Under the pieces are notes generated by a model. It saw only the letters and a program-made list of their open reading frames with translations, was not told the DNA's origin and did no database searches. Below are positions 25,014 through 33,526 of a DNA stretch of 64,000 nucleotides, piece after piece. Location: assembly GCA_023409265.1 (NCBI GenBank), contig JAEYHZ010000004.1:186001-250000 (forward strand), in the 5' to 3' direction. Positions within the stretch are counted from its first letter, which is position 1. Each line of letters starts with the position of its first letter. This DNA is from Bacillota bacterium. Lineage in GTDB: Bacteria; Bacillota; Clostridia; Acetivibrionales; DSM-1351. A program made the translations under genes and the position numbers.

Positions 25014-26057
25014 ATGAGCAGCAAAGCCCTTCCCATTACAATACCGCCAATTATAGGATACACCGTCCATGCATATCCTCTGACCGTTGCCTTCAGCAGT
25101 GAAAAATGCTTACCGTGGTTTTTCAGCAACTATATCCAATTGGTAAGCAATACTGAATATGATGGCATTTTTCTCGATTTCTTAACATTATGCAATATTT
25201 TAAACGGAAACAGATGGATAGATTTTCTTTTCCCCGGTATTCCCTGGCTGAACTGTTACTCAATAGAGGACTTTGTGATAACAAAATGTAATTTGGATAT
25301 AAACAGTTTGATTAAAGCGGCTTTGGATGAAAATAATTATCTGGTGCTTTTTCTGGATGAATTTCATATTCCAAACAGGAGAACATTTCAAAGGTCTTCA
25401 TTTTTTCATGAAAATTTTATTTACGGATATGATACTGATACAAAGACTTATGACATTTTAGGTTTTGATGACAGAAGACTTTTCAGCAGCGGGAAGATTA
25501 GCTTTCAAGACCTTGAACAGGCCTATATGAGCAATCATCTGAATAATCCGGTTGCCTCCTCCATAAGACAGATGAAAATCGATAATAATTACTTCTATGA
25601 TTTGGATCTTCAGCTTATCAGCGATTCTCTGCTTGACTATATTAATTCACGGAATACTTGTTATGTCTATAACAGTATCAGGAATCCAATAAAAAATTGT
25701 GTTTATGGTATTAGTATTTATAATGAATTGATAAAGTATTTTGAATTACTGTATAATGACAACATCCGTTATGATATTCGACCGGTACATATATTGTGGG
25801 AACATAAAAAATGCATGCTCCTCAGGCTTGAATATTTATCTAAAAGGTACTCTGAGGCTGGATTATATGATATTTATGAAAGGTATACAGTTATTGAGCA
25901 AAAATGTCTATCAATTCGTCAGTCACTTATTAAGTATTCTATTTCAAAACAACCTTCACTTATAAGAAATATAATTTCAACTTTGAAATTTGTTTATGAA
26001 TTTGAACAGAAAACCCTTAACCAGCTTATTTTGAAAATACAGCCCTTAATAGATTAA
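25014..26057 (+). CDS. BtrH-like C39-fold protein 4 (divergent)
   Basis: A 347-aa protein and the most divergent paralog. His132 in HENFIYGYD and Asp152/153 in GFDDR keep the family spacing. The best candidate nucleophile is Cys32 in SEKCLPWFFSN, but the surrounding helix differs from the CxxNA pattern of paralog 1. The C-terminal half is helical and Tyr-rich. GGGAGAG precedes ATG 25014. It is the last gene of the cluster, followed by a strong terminator. Confidence 0.7.
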   Translation: MSSKALPITIPPIIGYTVHAYPLTVAFSSEKCLPWFFSNYIQLVSNTEYDGIFLDFLTLCNILNGNRWIDFLFPGIPWLNCYSIEDFVITKCNLDINSLIKAALDENNYLVLFLDEFHIPNRRTFQRSSFFHENFIYGYDTDTKTYDILGFDDRRLFSSGKISFQDLEQAYMSNHLNNPVASSIRQMKIDNNYFYDLDLQLISDSLLDYINSRNTCYVYNSIRNPIKNCVYGISIYNELIKYFELLYNDNIRYDIRPVHILWEHKKCMLLRLEYLSKRYSEAGLYDIYERYTVIEQKCLSIRQSLIKYSISKQPSLIRNIISTLKFVYEFEQKTLNQLILKIQPLID

Positions 26058-26083
26058 TATAATAAAATCGTCGGAGAGTATAC

Positions 26084-26115
26084 AAAAACGGCCTTCCAGA
26101 AAGAGGGCCGTTTTT
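26084..26115. terminator. Bidirectional terminator between convergent genes
   Basis: Perfect 10-bp stem aaaaacggcc / ggccgttttt with a 12-base loop. It works in both directions, ending the cluster and the transglutaminase gene. Confidence 0.88.
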
Positions 26116-26134
26116 GGTGTTTTTGTCAGAGCTT

Positions 26135-27538
26135 TTATTCCAGTGAATTACTATACGGTGGTACTCCGCTATTCATTATTATGGAAAAATATCCCTCTTC
26201 ATTTAATCTGTGATCAGTCCAAAGACTTTCCGATAAGAAATATTTATAGCTGTTAAGCCCTGCGTTCCAGTAAGGATCTATATAATACCAATTGCCGTCG
26301 ACCTTTACCTTATTCCAAGCATGTCCGGCAAATCCAATTCCACTGCGGTTGTCTGCACTGCCAATACAATAATATACTTCTATTCCGATACAGTCACACA
26401 GAAAACTAAAGGTTTCGGCATAGGATGCGCATACTCCGCTGCCAGTCAGGACTACTCCCGATATAAGATCCTTATAGGTTTCATCAACAGCTTTGCCGCT
26501 ATATGTTGAATTGAAATAAGTCTGTATCACCTTAATTTTTTCTCTGTCACTCAGTGCAGAGGAAAACAGGTTATTATCATCTAAAAATTTCCGTACTGCT
26601 GTCAGCGTAGTTAATGCTTTCCCGGTATATCCGCTCAGATCATTGTTTTTGATTGCATCAACGGGATCAAGTTTTTCCAGCCCGTCTCCAACAACAACTT
26701 TTAATTCTTTAGTAATACCTGCCACTGTTACTTTTATATAGCATGTACCATTTTTTAATCCTTTTACGTAGACGCCTTCACAACGCTTATAATTACTGTT
26801 CAGGTCTATGTGATAACTTTTTTCCGCAACAGCAATGTCACTGTTTGTCGAAGTGATTTCAACATCCTTCATAAGCGGCAGGATGCCTTTTGCAAAGCCC
26901 GCGTATTCCTCGATATTTGTCTCCAGCCAGAGTTCCGGAACGGTAAAACCGTCATAAGCAACAGCGTTCATATTAATGGTCCTGATTTCTTTTCCATGAA
27001 TAGATACAATAATTTTAAAGTCCCCGGCTGCGGATGCTGTAACCATCCCCGTACTGCTGACTTTAACACCGGGGTTACCGGTAACCTTATAGCTGATACC
27101 TATTTTTCCAATTTCAGTTGCACTGTAAGTGTAGGATACCGGATTCATACTGACTCCGGCTCCGTCCACAAATACGGTTGTATGGGCAGGTTCAAAAGAT
27201 ATTTTTGCGGGATTTATTACATTAATTTCACAACGATAACCTTTTTTATTCACAGTAGCATTTATATATGCTCTTCCGTACCCGGTAGCCGTTACTTTGC
27301 CGGAACTTGCAACTGATGCAACTTCACTATTTGAGGAAGACCATACAACTTTTTGGGAGGTACCTGTTACCTTTAATGTTGTTGTTTCACCTTTTAACAG
27401 GTATGTACTGGAGGCATTTAATGAGATCTGAGAAGATTTTGCAGCTGCAGCTGCAAAAGACTGATTTGTAAAATTAGCAAAAATTAAAAAAAGCACAGTA
27501 AAAACAAACATACTGAAGGCATATGGTTTTTTAATCAT
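26135..27538 (-). CDS. Secreted Ig-like (Big_2) and transglutaminase-like protein
   Basis: A 467-aa exported protein. Residues 1-30 are a signal peptide ending in an Ala-rich stretch. At least one Big_2-type beta-sandwich follows (VVWSSSNSEVASV and KVTATGYGRAYINA). The C-terminal transglutaminase/protease-like domain has Cys in GSGVCASYAETF, His in GHAWNKV and Asp in YYIDPYWN. Such proteins act at the cell wall, often as proteases or cross-linkers. It is convergent with the biosynthetic cluster and does not look part of it. Confidence 0.88.
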   Translation of the reverse strand: MIKKPYAFSMFVFTVLFLIFANFTNQSFAAAAAKSSQISLNASSTYLLKGETTTLKVTGTSQKVVWSSSNSEVASVASSGKVTATGYGRAYINATVNKKGYRCEINVINPAKISFEPAHTTVFVDGAGVSMNPVSYTYSATEIGKIGISYKVTGNPGVKVSSTGMVTASAAGDFKIIVSIHGKEIRTINMNAVAYDGFTVPELWLETNIEEYAGFAKGILPLMKDVEITSTNSDIAVAEKSYHIDLNSNYKRCEGVYVKGLKNGTCYIKVTVAGITKELKVVVGDGLEKLDPVDAIKNNDLSGYTGKALTTLTAVRKFLDDNNLFSSALSDREKIKVIQTYFNSTYSGKAVDETYKDLISGVVLTGSGVCASYAETFSFLCDCIGIEVYYCIGSADNRSGIGFAGHAWNKVKVDGNWYYIDPYWNAGLNSYKYFLSESLWTDHRLNEEGYFSIIMNSGVPPYSNSLE

Positions 27539-27835
27539 AAATTACACTCCTCTGGTAAAATGGTTACGGGTTGACTTGTTGACTCTTGTTTAACAATTTT
27601 TATATATTAATACAATATTATAGCAACGTAAACACATTATGTCAAAATCATCAGTATTAGACTTGCTTTTTTAACTAATAAAGGATAAGCCTTTATATCA
27701 AAATTATCATTCGTGCAATAATACTCTATATTTATAATGGACAAATTTTAATATCCAATTGTTGTGAATATAATTGAAATAGAAGTTTTCCAGCCTCTCA
27801 TATTTTGATGCAGGTGGCGAAATGAGGTTTCAAAT
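27539..27835. other. Intergenic region upstream of two divergent units
   Basis: AT-rich, with promoter-like A/T tracts but no RNA or gene that I can support. It holds the promoters for the secreted protein (minus) and the recombinase leader ORF (plus). Confidence 0.5.
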
Positions 27836-27937
27836 ATGCCAAAAGTCAAATCAAAAAAAGTTCTGCCAACTTATAAAGGAAAAATCGATGTAAAAGACCT
27901 TGTGTTAAAAATAATATCATTGGCGGCAAGGAGGTAG
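27836..27937 (+). CDS. 33-codon ORF preceding the recombinase
   Basis: ATG 27836 to TAG 27937 encodes a basic peptide beginning MPKVKSKKVLPTYKGK. Its last codons contain the AAGGAGG that can serve the recombinase, so translation may be coupled. A similar small ORF before a serine recombinase is seen in some integrative elements (general recollection). No clear ribosome site of its own. Confidence 0.4.
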   Translation: MPKVKSKKVLPTYKGKIDVKDLVLKIISLAARR

Positions 27938-27946
27938 CGGAGTAAT

Positions 27947-29521
27947 ATGCTGGGATTCAACAGGCCTGATATCAATTATCATATAGGAATATATGTAAGG
28001 CAGAGCAGAGATGAAAATGATGAAAACCTGGAAACCATAGATACACAGAAAAAGCTTTTAATTGATTTTGTTAAAAGAAATAATCTTGGAACCATATATA
28101 AAACATACGTAGATGACAATGTGTCAGGATCGGGCTTTGAAAGAAATGCACTTGAGGAACTGAAAAAAGATGTTTTGTCCTGCAATATAAATCTTATAGT
28201 CCTTAAGGATCTATCCCGACTGGGAAGAAATAATGCCAAAACTCTTTTGTTTCTCGACTTTCTGGAGGAGTATGGGGTCCGTGTCCTGACCTCCGACGGG
28301 AGGTACGACAGTTTGAAGGATAACGAAACTGTAGGTATTGATACCTGGTATAACGAAAGGTATATTCGTGACATATCTAAAAAAATAAGGGCAAATCTGC
28401 GTTTTAAAATAGAACAGGGTGAATATATAGGAAATGCACCTTATGGCTATGTGAAATCAGTCAATGAGAAAAACAAACTGGTCATTGATGGAAGAACCGC
28501 AACCGTAGTAAAGGAGATTTTTGAATTATATAAAAAAGGCCATGGCTATGCTGCCATTGCAAACATACTGAATGAGAAGAGGTATCCGTCCCCCTCCTCG
28601 AAAAACTCGGATATTCCTATTACCCCATGGAATCAGGTGGCGGTACAGAGAATACTTTGTAATCGCGTATACATAGGTGATACCGTCCAGGGCGTCAGCG
28701 AAAAAATAAGCTTTAAAAATAAAAAGACACGAAGACTTCCCTTTGATAAATGGATTATCACTACAAACACTCATGAACCAATTGTGAAAAATGAGGATTT
28801 TGATGAAGTCCAGAAAATGAGGGCTAAAAAGCGTTCTAATCAGGGATATAACAGAAATATTACACATCTTCTGAGTAACATGCTTTACTGTGGAAAATGT
28901 GGAAAGGCAATGTATGTTAGAGTAAGGAAAGACAGACCTGTCGGGTATATATGCAGCAGCTATTCAAAGAATGGCAGTGAATGCTGCTCGAGTCACTATG
29001 TTACAGAGGATACAATTGTTGATGTTATCTCGGATGAATTGCTGGAGATGTTATCGAACAGGGAGCTTATAGATAGCTTTAACCTGAAGTATAGCCATGA
29101 AGAAAGTGACGGACGGAAAAGGCACGAAATGGCTCAAAAACTTGACCAACAGATAATTGCCAGGCAAAAGCAGCAGGATATTTTGTACCTTGACAGGCTG
29201 GAAGAAAAAATCTCAGAGCAGCTTTTCTTCCGTATGAACAAGGGTCTTGAGGATAAGATAAATTTACTTAAGAAGGAGAAGGAAACGTTGTTGGAGGAAG
29301 AAAAAAAGCAGTTGGACAAAATGCATGTGATTGAAAGTTTCATTAACAGGATAAAAAATCAGGGAATAAATAAGAACATTATAGAGTTAATGGTTAACAG
29401 AATTATTGTATATGACAACAGTGACATTGCCGAACTCCAAAATATTGGGCTTAGCAAGGAGGAAATAAAGAATGGCTTGATAGTAATTGAGTATAATTAC
29501 AATAATTGGAGGGAAGCGTAG
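27947..29521 (+). CDS. Large serine recombinase
   Basis: A 524-aa site-specific recombinase. The resolvase domain has the nucleophile Ser20 in YVRQSRDE and the downstream KDLSRLGRN motif. A recombinase domain follows (IGNAPYGYVKS, YKKGHGYAAIANIL), then a zinc ribbon (CGKCGKAMYV and later Cys pairs) and a coiled coil. ATG 27947 follows GGAG. It is complete in length. No other integration or phage genes are next to it and no att pair is evident, so it is either a solitary remnant of an element or the enzyme for a nearby switch. Confidence 0.92.
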   Translation: MLGFNRPDINYHIGIYVRQSRDENDENLETIDTQKKLLIDFVKRNNLGTIYKTYVDDNVSGSGFERNALEELKKDVLSCNINLIVLKDLSRLGRNNAKTLLFLDFLEEYGVRVLTSDGRYDSLKDNETVGIDTWYNERYIRDISKKIRANLRFKIEQGEYIGNAPYGYVKSVNEKNKLVIDGRTATVVKEIFELYKKGHGYAAIANILNEKRYPSPSSKNSDIPITPWNQVAVQRILCNRVYIGDTVQGVSEKISFKNKKTRRLPFDKWIITTNTHEPIVKNEDFDEVQKMRAKKRSNQGYNRNITHLLSNMLYCGKCGKAMYVRVRKDRPVGYICSSYSKNGSECCSSHYVTEDTIVDVISDELLEMLSNRELIDSFNLKYSHEESDGRKRHEMAQKLDQQIIARQKQQDILYLDRLEEKISEQLFFRMNKGLEDKINLLKKEKETLLEEEKKQLDKMHVIESFINRIKNQGINKNIIELMVNRIIVYDNSDIAELQNIGLSKEEIKNGLIVIEYNYNNWREA

Positions 29522-29603
29522 ACTACTATCCTGACTTTCAATAAGTACCGGTTAACATTGGATAGACCGGGTCAATAATAAATTTAGAGAAGACTATCAA
29601 AGG

Positions 29604-29630
29604 AGCTTACTATCAGAGTAGGCTTTTTTT
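29604..29630 (+). terminator. Rho-independent terminator after the recombinase
   Basis: Stem agcttact / agtaggct (one G-U pair), 5-base loop, then seven T. Confidence 0.8.
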
Positions 29631-29714
29631 GTACCAAATGGATAATTGTAAAGGTAATTGATATGTAACAGTTAATATTAGGGTTACATAATATATAGAA
29701 AGGAGGTGACTTTT

Positions 29715-30146
29715 TTGAAATATAGAAGATCAAAAAAAAGAAGAAAAAAACATGAAAATAATATGGGAAATACCGGGACTATAGAAAATATGGAAAACGT
29801 AGAAAATGTGGAAAAAAATCATGAAGTACAGACCCATGTTCACGAATTTCTGAGCAGTACAAAATTAGCTGAGGAAAATGATGACAGACATAATCATCGT
29901 GTTGCCGGTGTGACAAGTCAAGTCATTCCTATGTCGGGAGGCAGCCATAAACATGCGGTACTTTCCAATACAGATTTCTTCGATCATCTCCATGAAATTG
30001 GAGTGGAAACTGGTCCCGCTATAAATGTAGGAAATGGCAAACATGTGCATTTCGTTAAAGGTGCAACAACTATAAACGATGAGCATTGTCACAATTTTGC
30101 ATTTGCTACACTTATTGAATCACCCTTATTACCCTTGGAGGGTTAA
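29715..30146 (+). CDS. YmaF-family His-rich protein
   Basis: A 143-aa protein. TTG 29715 follows AGGAGGTGA by five bases; a GTG at 29706 is part of that ribosome site. A strongly basic start (RRSKKRRKKH) is followed by the YmaF-like core: THVHEFLSSTKLAEENDDRHNHR, split by short linkers, then GGSHKHAV, HLHEIG, GKHVHFVKG and EHCHNF. The regularly spaced His residues suggest metal binding. Members are found in spore-forming Firmicutes, with no firm function. Confidence 0.82.
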   Translation: MKYRRSKKRRKKHENNMGNTGTIENMENVENVEKNHEVQTHVHEFLSSTKLAEENDDRHNHRVAGVTSQVIPMSGGSHKHAVLSNTDFFDHLHEIGVETGPAINVGNGKHVHFVKGATTINDEHCHNFAFATLIESPLLPLEG

Positions 30147-30163
30147 TATTTGGAACTCTTTTT

Positions 30164-30418
30164 ATGAGTCCTGAGACAGTACTGGGGCGTATTCACTATA
30201 AACATACAGAAATTGAATCCGGTGATTGTAACGCCCCAAATCCTATGACATACCAAAGTCTTACTTTACATGTGGCATGGCTATTCGCCGGGCTTTCCTT
30301 TTCTTTTGTTGCTGAATCTTGGATTGTCCGGGTTTTGGGTTATGGCTTGTTCTTCTTTATTTTGTGCATTAGGCTTGGAAGTTACCTTGTTCTTTTTGCC
30401 CTTAAACATTCGAAATAA
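30164..30418 (+). CDS. Small membrane protein
   Basis: An 84-aa protein with a polar first third and two hydrophobic segments (about residues 34-52 and 56-78). No strong ribosome site precedes ATG 30164; GGAGGG lies 24 bases upstream. It is 17 bases behind the YmaF-like gene and probably transcribed with it. No family recognised. Confidence 0.5.
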   Translation: MSPETVLGRIHYKHTEIESGDCNAPNPMTYQSLTLHVAWLFAGLSFSFVAESWIVRVLGYGLFFFILCIRLGSYLVLFALKHSK

Positions 30419-30665
30419 GCTCCTTTTTATTAAATGTTTCTGAAATAACAATATTAAAGTATGTAAAAATGCTTATTTTTATGCGGTTACACTTTATTAA
30501 ACAATTATAGTATCTTGGTCTTTTACTAATTTTTACTGATCAAAAAACAATCCAATTGGAGAATGAGCCCAATAGCTAAATTTTTACATATACTGGAACA
30601 TAGGTGAAATATTATTTAATCGTTCCCAAGTATAATGTAAACCTGAAGGGAGGCCTGAAATAAAT

Positions 30666-31340
30666 ATGTCTGAGGTCAGCAATCTCAAGCAGAATGGCCA
30701 GCACAAGGATTTTAACGGCTATGGTGGTATAGAGGAACTGGATAAATTCATAAATAATGAATATGGATCCGGCTGGGCACAGAAAAAAAGCAAGAACATT
30801 AGTGGGATTCTAAATTTCAAACAAACAAGTTTTGGACCTGACAATAATAACAACTGTACACTGGCATCTATTACACGGATAATGAAGTATTACTCGGATC
30901 AGGGCTTGAAGGAAATCCCCGCAGATGTGAATGAGCTATACAGCATTGTCAGAGAAATAGGAATAAAACATGGCTATGACCCGGCAAAATCCGGACTTAT
31001 AAGAGACTTGTTTATATATACTCCCTTTGAAATTAAAACCATGGTTAATGACACATGGAGTAAGTTTGGATATCCCTCGGGTAATTCCAAAAACAGGTAC
31101 TTTAGAAAACTGAGAGCTATCAAGGAAAGTATAGATGACATGAACCCAGTCCTTTTAAACATAGCAGGTGGAGACTATAAAGGGCATACTGTCACTGTAA
31201 CAGGTTATAAAGTTTTTGGCAGGGAGAGCCATCCCGATAGAACTTTTGTTCAAATATTTGATGGTTGGAGTGAAAACATCAGGTATATTGATTGGAAGAA
31301 ATTCGGTTATACCTTGGCGAATGTAACAAGAATAATTTAG
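30666..31340 (+). CDS. Free-standing C39/papain-fold protein
   Basis: A 224-aa protein with Cys64 in NNNCTLASITRI, His174 in GHTVTVTGYK and Asp199 in IFDGWS. The order and the H-x5-G-Y spacing match the peptidase C39-like fold and also the BtrH-like proteins 5-15 kb upstream. No signal peptide or attached ABC domain is present, so it is not a standard bacteriocin-processing transporter. GGGAGG precedes ATG 30666. It may be a cytosolic peptidase or transferase. The similarity to the cluster proteins is judged by eye. Confidence 0.72.
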   Translation: MSEVSNLKQNGQHKDFNGYGGIEELDKFINNEYGSGWAQKKSKNISGILNFKQTSFGPDNNNNCTLASITRIMKYYSDQGLKEIPADVNELYSIVREIGIKHGYDPAKSGLIRDLFIYTPFEIKTMVNDTWSKFGYPSGNSKNRYFRKLRAIKESIDDMNPVLLNIAGGDYKGHTVTVTGYKVFGRESHPDRTFVQIFDGWSENIRYIDWKKFGYTLANVTRII

Positions 31341-31343
31341 TTG

Positions 31344-31373
31344 TTGACAACTATTATCTTTTTCAATTATAAT
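31344..31373 (+). promoter_or_regulatory. Sigma-A-type promoter for the leuA T-box transcript
   Basis: TTGACA (31344-31349) and TATAAT (31368-31373) with an 18-base spacer, just upstream of the T-box leader. Confidence 0.75.
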
Positions 31374-31379
31374 AATTAA

Positions 31380-31629
31380 AAATGTTAAAGGTAATGACTG
31401 GAAATAGTAAAAATACTTCAAGCTTTCAGAGAGTCGGCGTTAGGTGTGAGCCGATAGTCTTGCGGATTTTGAACTCGTCCATGAACTGCTGCCCGAGATT
31501 GTAGGGTAGGCCGGAACTCCACCGTTAAAAGGATAGATGGTGATAGCCATTGAAAGAGTGAATTCTTAAGAATTAATTAGAGTGGTACCGCGAGCTATGC
31601 CTCGTCTCTATAGAGAGACGGGGTTTTTT
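31380..31629 (+). ncRNA. T-box leader of leuA
   Basis: It contains the T-box core AGTGGTACCGCG (31581-31592) followed by a terminator (tcgtctct / agagacg with a T run to 31628). Stem I features include AGAGAG and GTGTGAGCC near 31430-31455. The candidate specifier is CTG within GAACTGCTGCCCGAG. A second Leu codon (CTC) occurs earlier in GAACTCGTCC. Either way leucine is indicated, which agrees with the downstream gene. Uncharged tRNA-Leu should favour read-through. Confidence 0.9.
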
Positions 31630-31821
31630 TATTGTCCTGGGAAGTATACATTTTTTGAACATAAATAAGGATTAAAATGCTTGCAACCAGTGTTATATGT
31701 TCCACCAAATACTTCCAGGGCGTAAAAAAATGATATTTGGATGACCAAATTCCGGGTTTGGTTCATCAATGAAAAATTTTACTGGTCTCTTATACACAAA
31801 AATATTAACGGAGGTTTTTCT

Positions 31822-33378
31822 ATGAGCAGAAAAATACTTGTACTTGACACGACTTTACGGGATGGTGAGCAGGTTCCCGGAGCAAAACTGAATCTTTATG
31901 AAAAGCTTGAATTGGCACATCAACTCAAGGCTTTAAAAGTTGATATAATTGAAGCCGGCTTTGCTGCATCCTCACAGGGGGACTTCGATGCCATAAAAGA
32001 AATAGCCCGTCAAATTGGTGACAGCAGTATAATGGTAACAGCATTGGCACGTGCAGTGAAAGGGGATATTGATGCGGTGCATGAAAGTGTCAGATATGCA
32101 CAGAATCCCATGATCCATATAGTCCTGGGGACTTCGGCAGTGCATGTTGATAAGAAGTTTAATAAGACACAGGATCAAATTCTGGAGATGGGAGTAAATG
32201 CTGTAAAGTATGCAAAGACCCTGCTTCCACAGGTACAATATTCTACCGAGGATGCCTCAAGGTCTGATTTTGAATACTTGTGGAAAACCATCGAAGCTGT
32301 TGTCAAAGCCGGAGCTACAATGATCAATATCCCTGATACCGTTGGTTACGCTGTTCCTGAGGAGTTCGGCGACCTCGTCAGGAAGATAAATTACCGCCTT
32401 AAAAACCTTGATGACAGGGTCTTATTAAGTGTCCACTGCCATAATGACACAGGAATGGCAACGGCCAATACTCTGGCAGCCGTAAAAAACGGTGCTGATA
32501 AAATAGAGTGTACCATCAATGGGTTGGGGGAAAGGGCAGGCAATGCGGCCCTTGAGGAAGTAGTCATGGCTATGAAACTCCGGTCAGAATACTATGATGC
32601 CCACACTGATCTTGTTACCAGAGAAATTTACAAAACCTCCAGACTGGTCAGCAACCTAACCGGGCTTGATATCCAGGTAAACAAGGCAATAACAGGTGAT
32701 AATGCTTTTGCTCATTCTTCGGGAATTCATCAGGACGGGCTGCTTAAAGCAAGGGAAGTTTATGAGGTCATAGCTCCGGAGGAGGTAGGGGTAGAAAACA
32801 TGGATATTATCCTTACAGCCAGATCGGGCCGCCACGCCTTCAGAAATGCCGCAGAGAAGCTGGGCTGTAAGTTCAAGGATGAGGAGGATTTCGAAATACT
32901 GTTTACCCGGTTCCTGGAGCTTGCAGACGCCAAAAAGGAAGTATATGATCATGATGTATACTATCTGATTGAAAAGCATAACAGCAGCAAGCCCGATGCC
33001 GAAAGATTTGACACGGGTACAAAGCTGGATTTGTTTGAACTTGTTTCCTTTCAGGTTGTCAGCAACGATATTTTTCCAACTGCAACAATCAAGCTGAAAA
33101 AGGGAAACGACAGCTTCAGGCACAGCGCGGTTGGAGATGGCCCCATTGATGCACTATATACGGCAATTAAAGAGATTGCCGGGCTTGAGGTGGATCTGAA
33201 GGAATATAAAATCAGCAGTATGTCCAGAGGTAAGGAAGCATTGGGCAGAGTCAGCATCCGAATTGGTTTCAATGAAAAAATATACACAGCGAGAGCTATG
33301 GACACAGATGTAATTAAGGCAAGTGCACTTGCCTTAATAAATGGCATAAATGCAATAATTCTGGAACAGGCAAGCTAA
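31822..33378 (+). CDS. leuA: 2-isopropylmalate synthase
   Basis: First committed step of leucine synthesis: 2-oxoisovalerate plus acetyl-CoA to 2-isopropylmalate. The 518-aa protein shows DTTLRDGEQ (residues 9-17), the metal-binding HCHNDTG, NGLGERAGN and FAHSSGIHQDG of the catalytic TIM barrel. A C-terminal LeuA regulatory domain follows (residues about 390-518). ATG 31822 has ACGGAGG seven bases upstream; the frame extends to 31741 without a ribosome site. The gene stands alone after a T-box. Citramalate synthase and homocitrate synthase are relatives, but the Leu T-box supports LeuA. Confidence 0.93.
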   Translation: MSRKILVLDTTLRDGEQVPGAKLNLYEKLELAHQLKALKVDIIEAGFAASSQGDFDAIKEIARQIGDSSIMVTALARAVKGDIDAVHESVRYAQNPMIHIVLGTSAVHVDKKFNKTQDQILEMGVNAVKYAKTLLPQVQYSTEDASRSDFEYLWKTIEAVVKAGATMINIPDTVGYAVPEEFGDLVRKINYRLKNLDDRVLLSVHCHNDTGMATANTLAAVKNGADKIECTINGLGERAGNAALEEVVMAMKLRSEYYDAHTDLVTREIYKTSRLVSNLTGLDIQVNKAITGDNAFAHSSGIHQDGLLKAREVYEVIAPEEVGVENMDIILTARSGRHAFRNAAEKLGCKFKDEEDFEILFTRFLELADAKKEVYDHDVYYLIEKHNSSKPDAERFDTGTKLDLFELVSFQVVSNDIFPTATIKLKKGNDSFRHSAVGDGPIDALYTAIKEIAGLEVDLKEYKISSMSRGKEALGRVSIRIGFNEKIYTARAMDTDVIKASALALINGINAIILEQAS

Positions 33379-33468
33379 GTCATTATAAAAAATAAACCCC
33401 GTTTTAAGACGAGATATTTTTTGTCAATACAAGGCGGAGGAAGGCACAATAATTGCTGAAAATGCAAA

Positions 33469-33515
33469 CCCCGGAGGGTCCTGATGTCCATTGGAAACAT
33501 CAGGACCCTCCGGGG
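33469..33515. terminator. Long GC-rich perfect hairpin between convergent leuA and apgM
   Basis: A 19-bp perfect inverted repeat beginning ccccggaggg, with a 9-base loop. It is much more GC-rich than its surroundings. The T run is weak on both sides, but the position fits a bidirectional terminator. Confidence 0.7.
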
Positions 33516-33526
33516 TAATAATTTAC

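Noticed and set aside
9933..26057. Closthioamide-type polythioamide cluster
   Set aside because: The carrier, ATP-grasp and cysteine-protease-like parts are reminiscent of it. However, I see no chorismate-lyase-like protein and no adenine-nucleotide alpha-hydrolase thioamide enzyme, so identity is not supported.
30666..31340. Bacteriocin-processing C39 peptidase
   Set aside because: No ABC transporter domain or precursor peptide with a GG leader nearby. Left as a fold-level call only.
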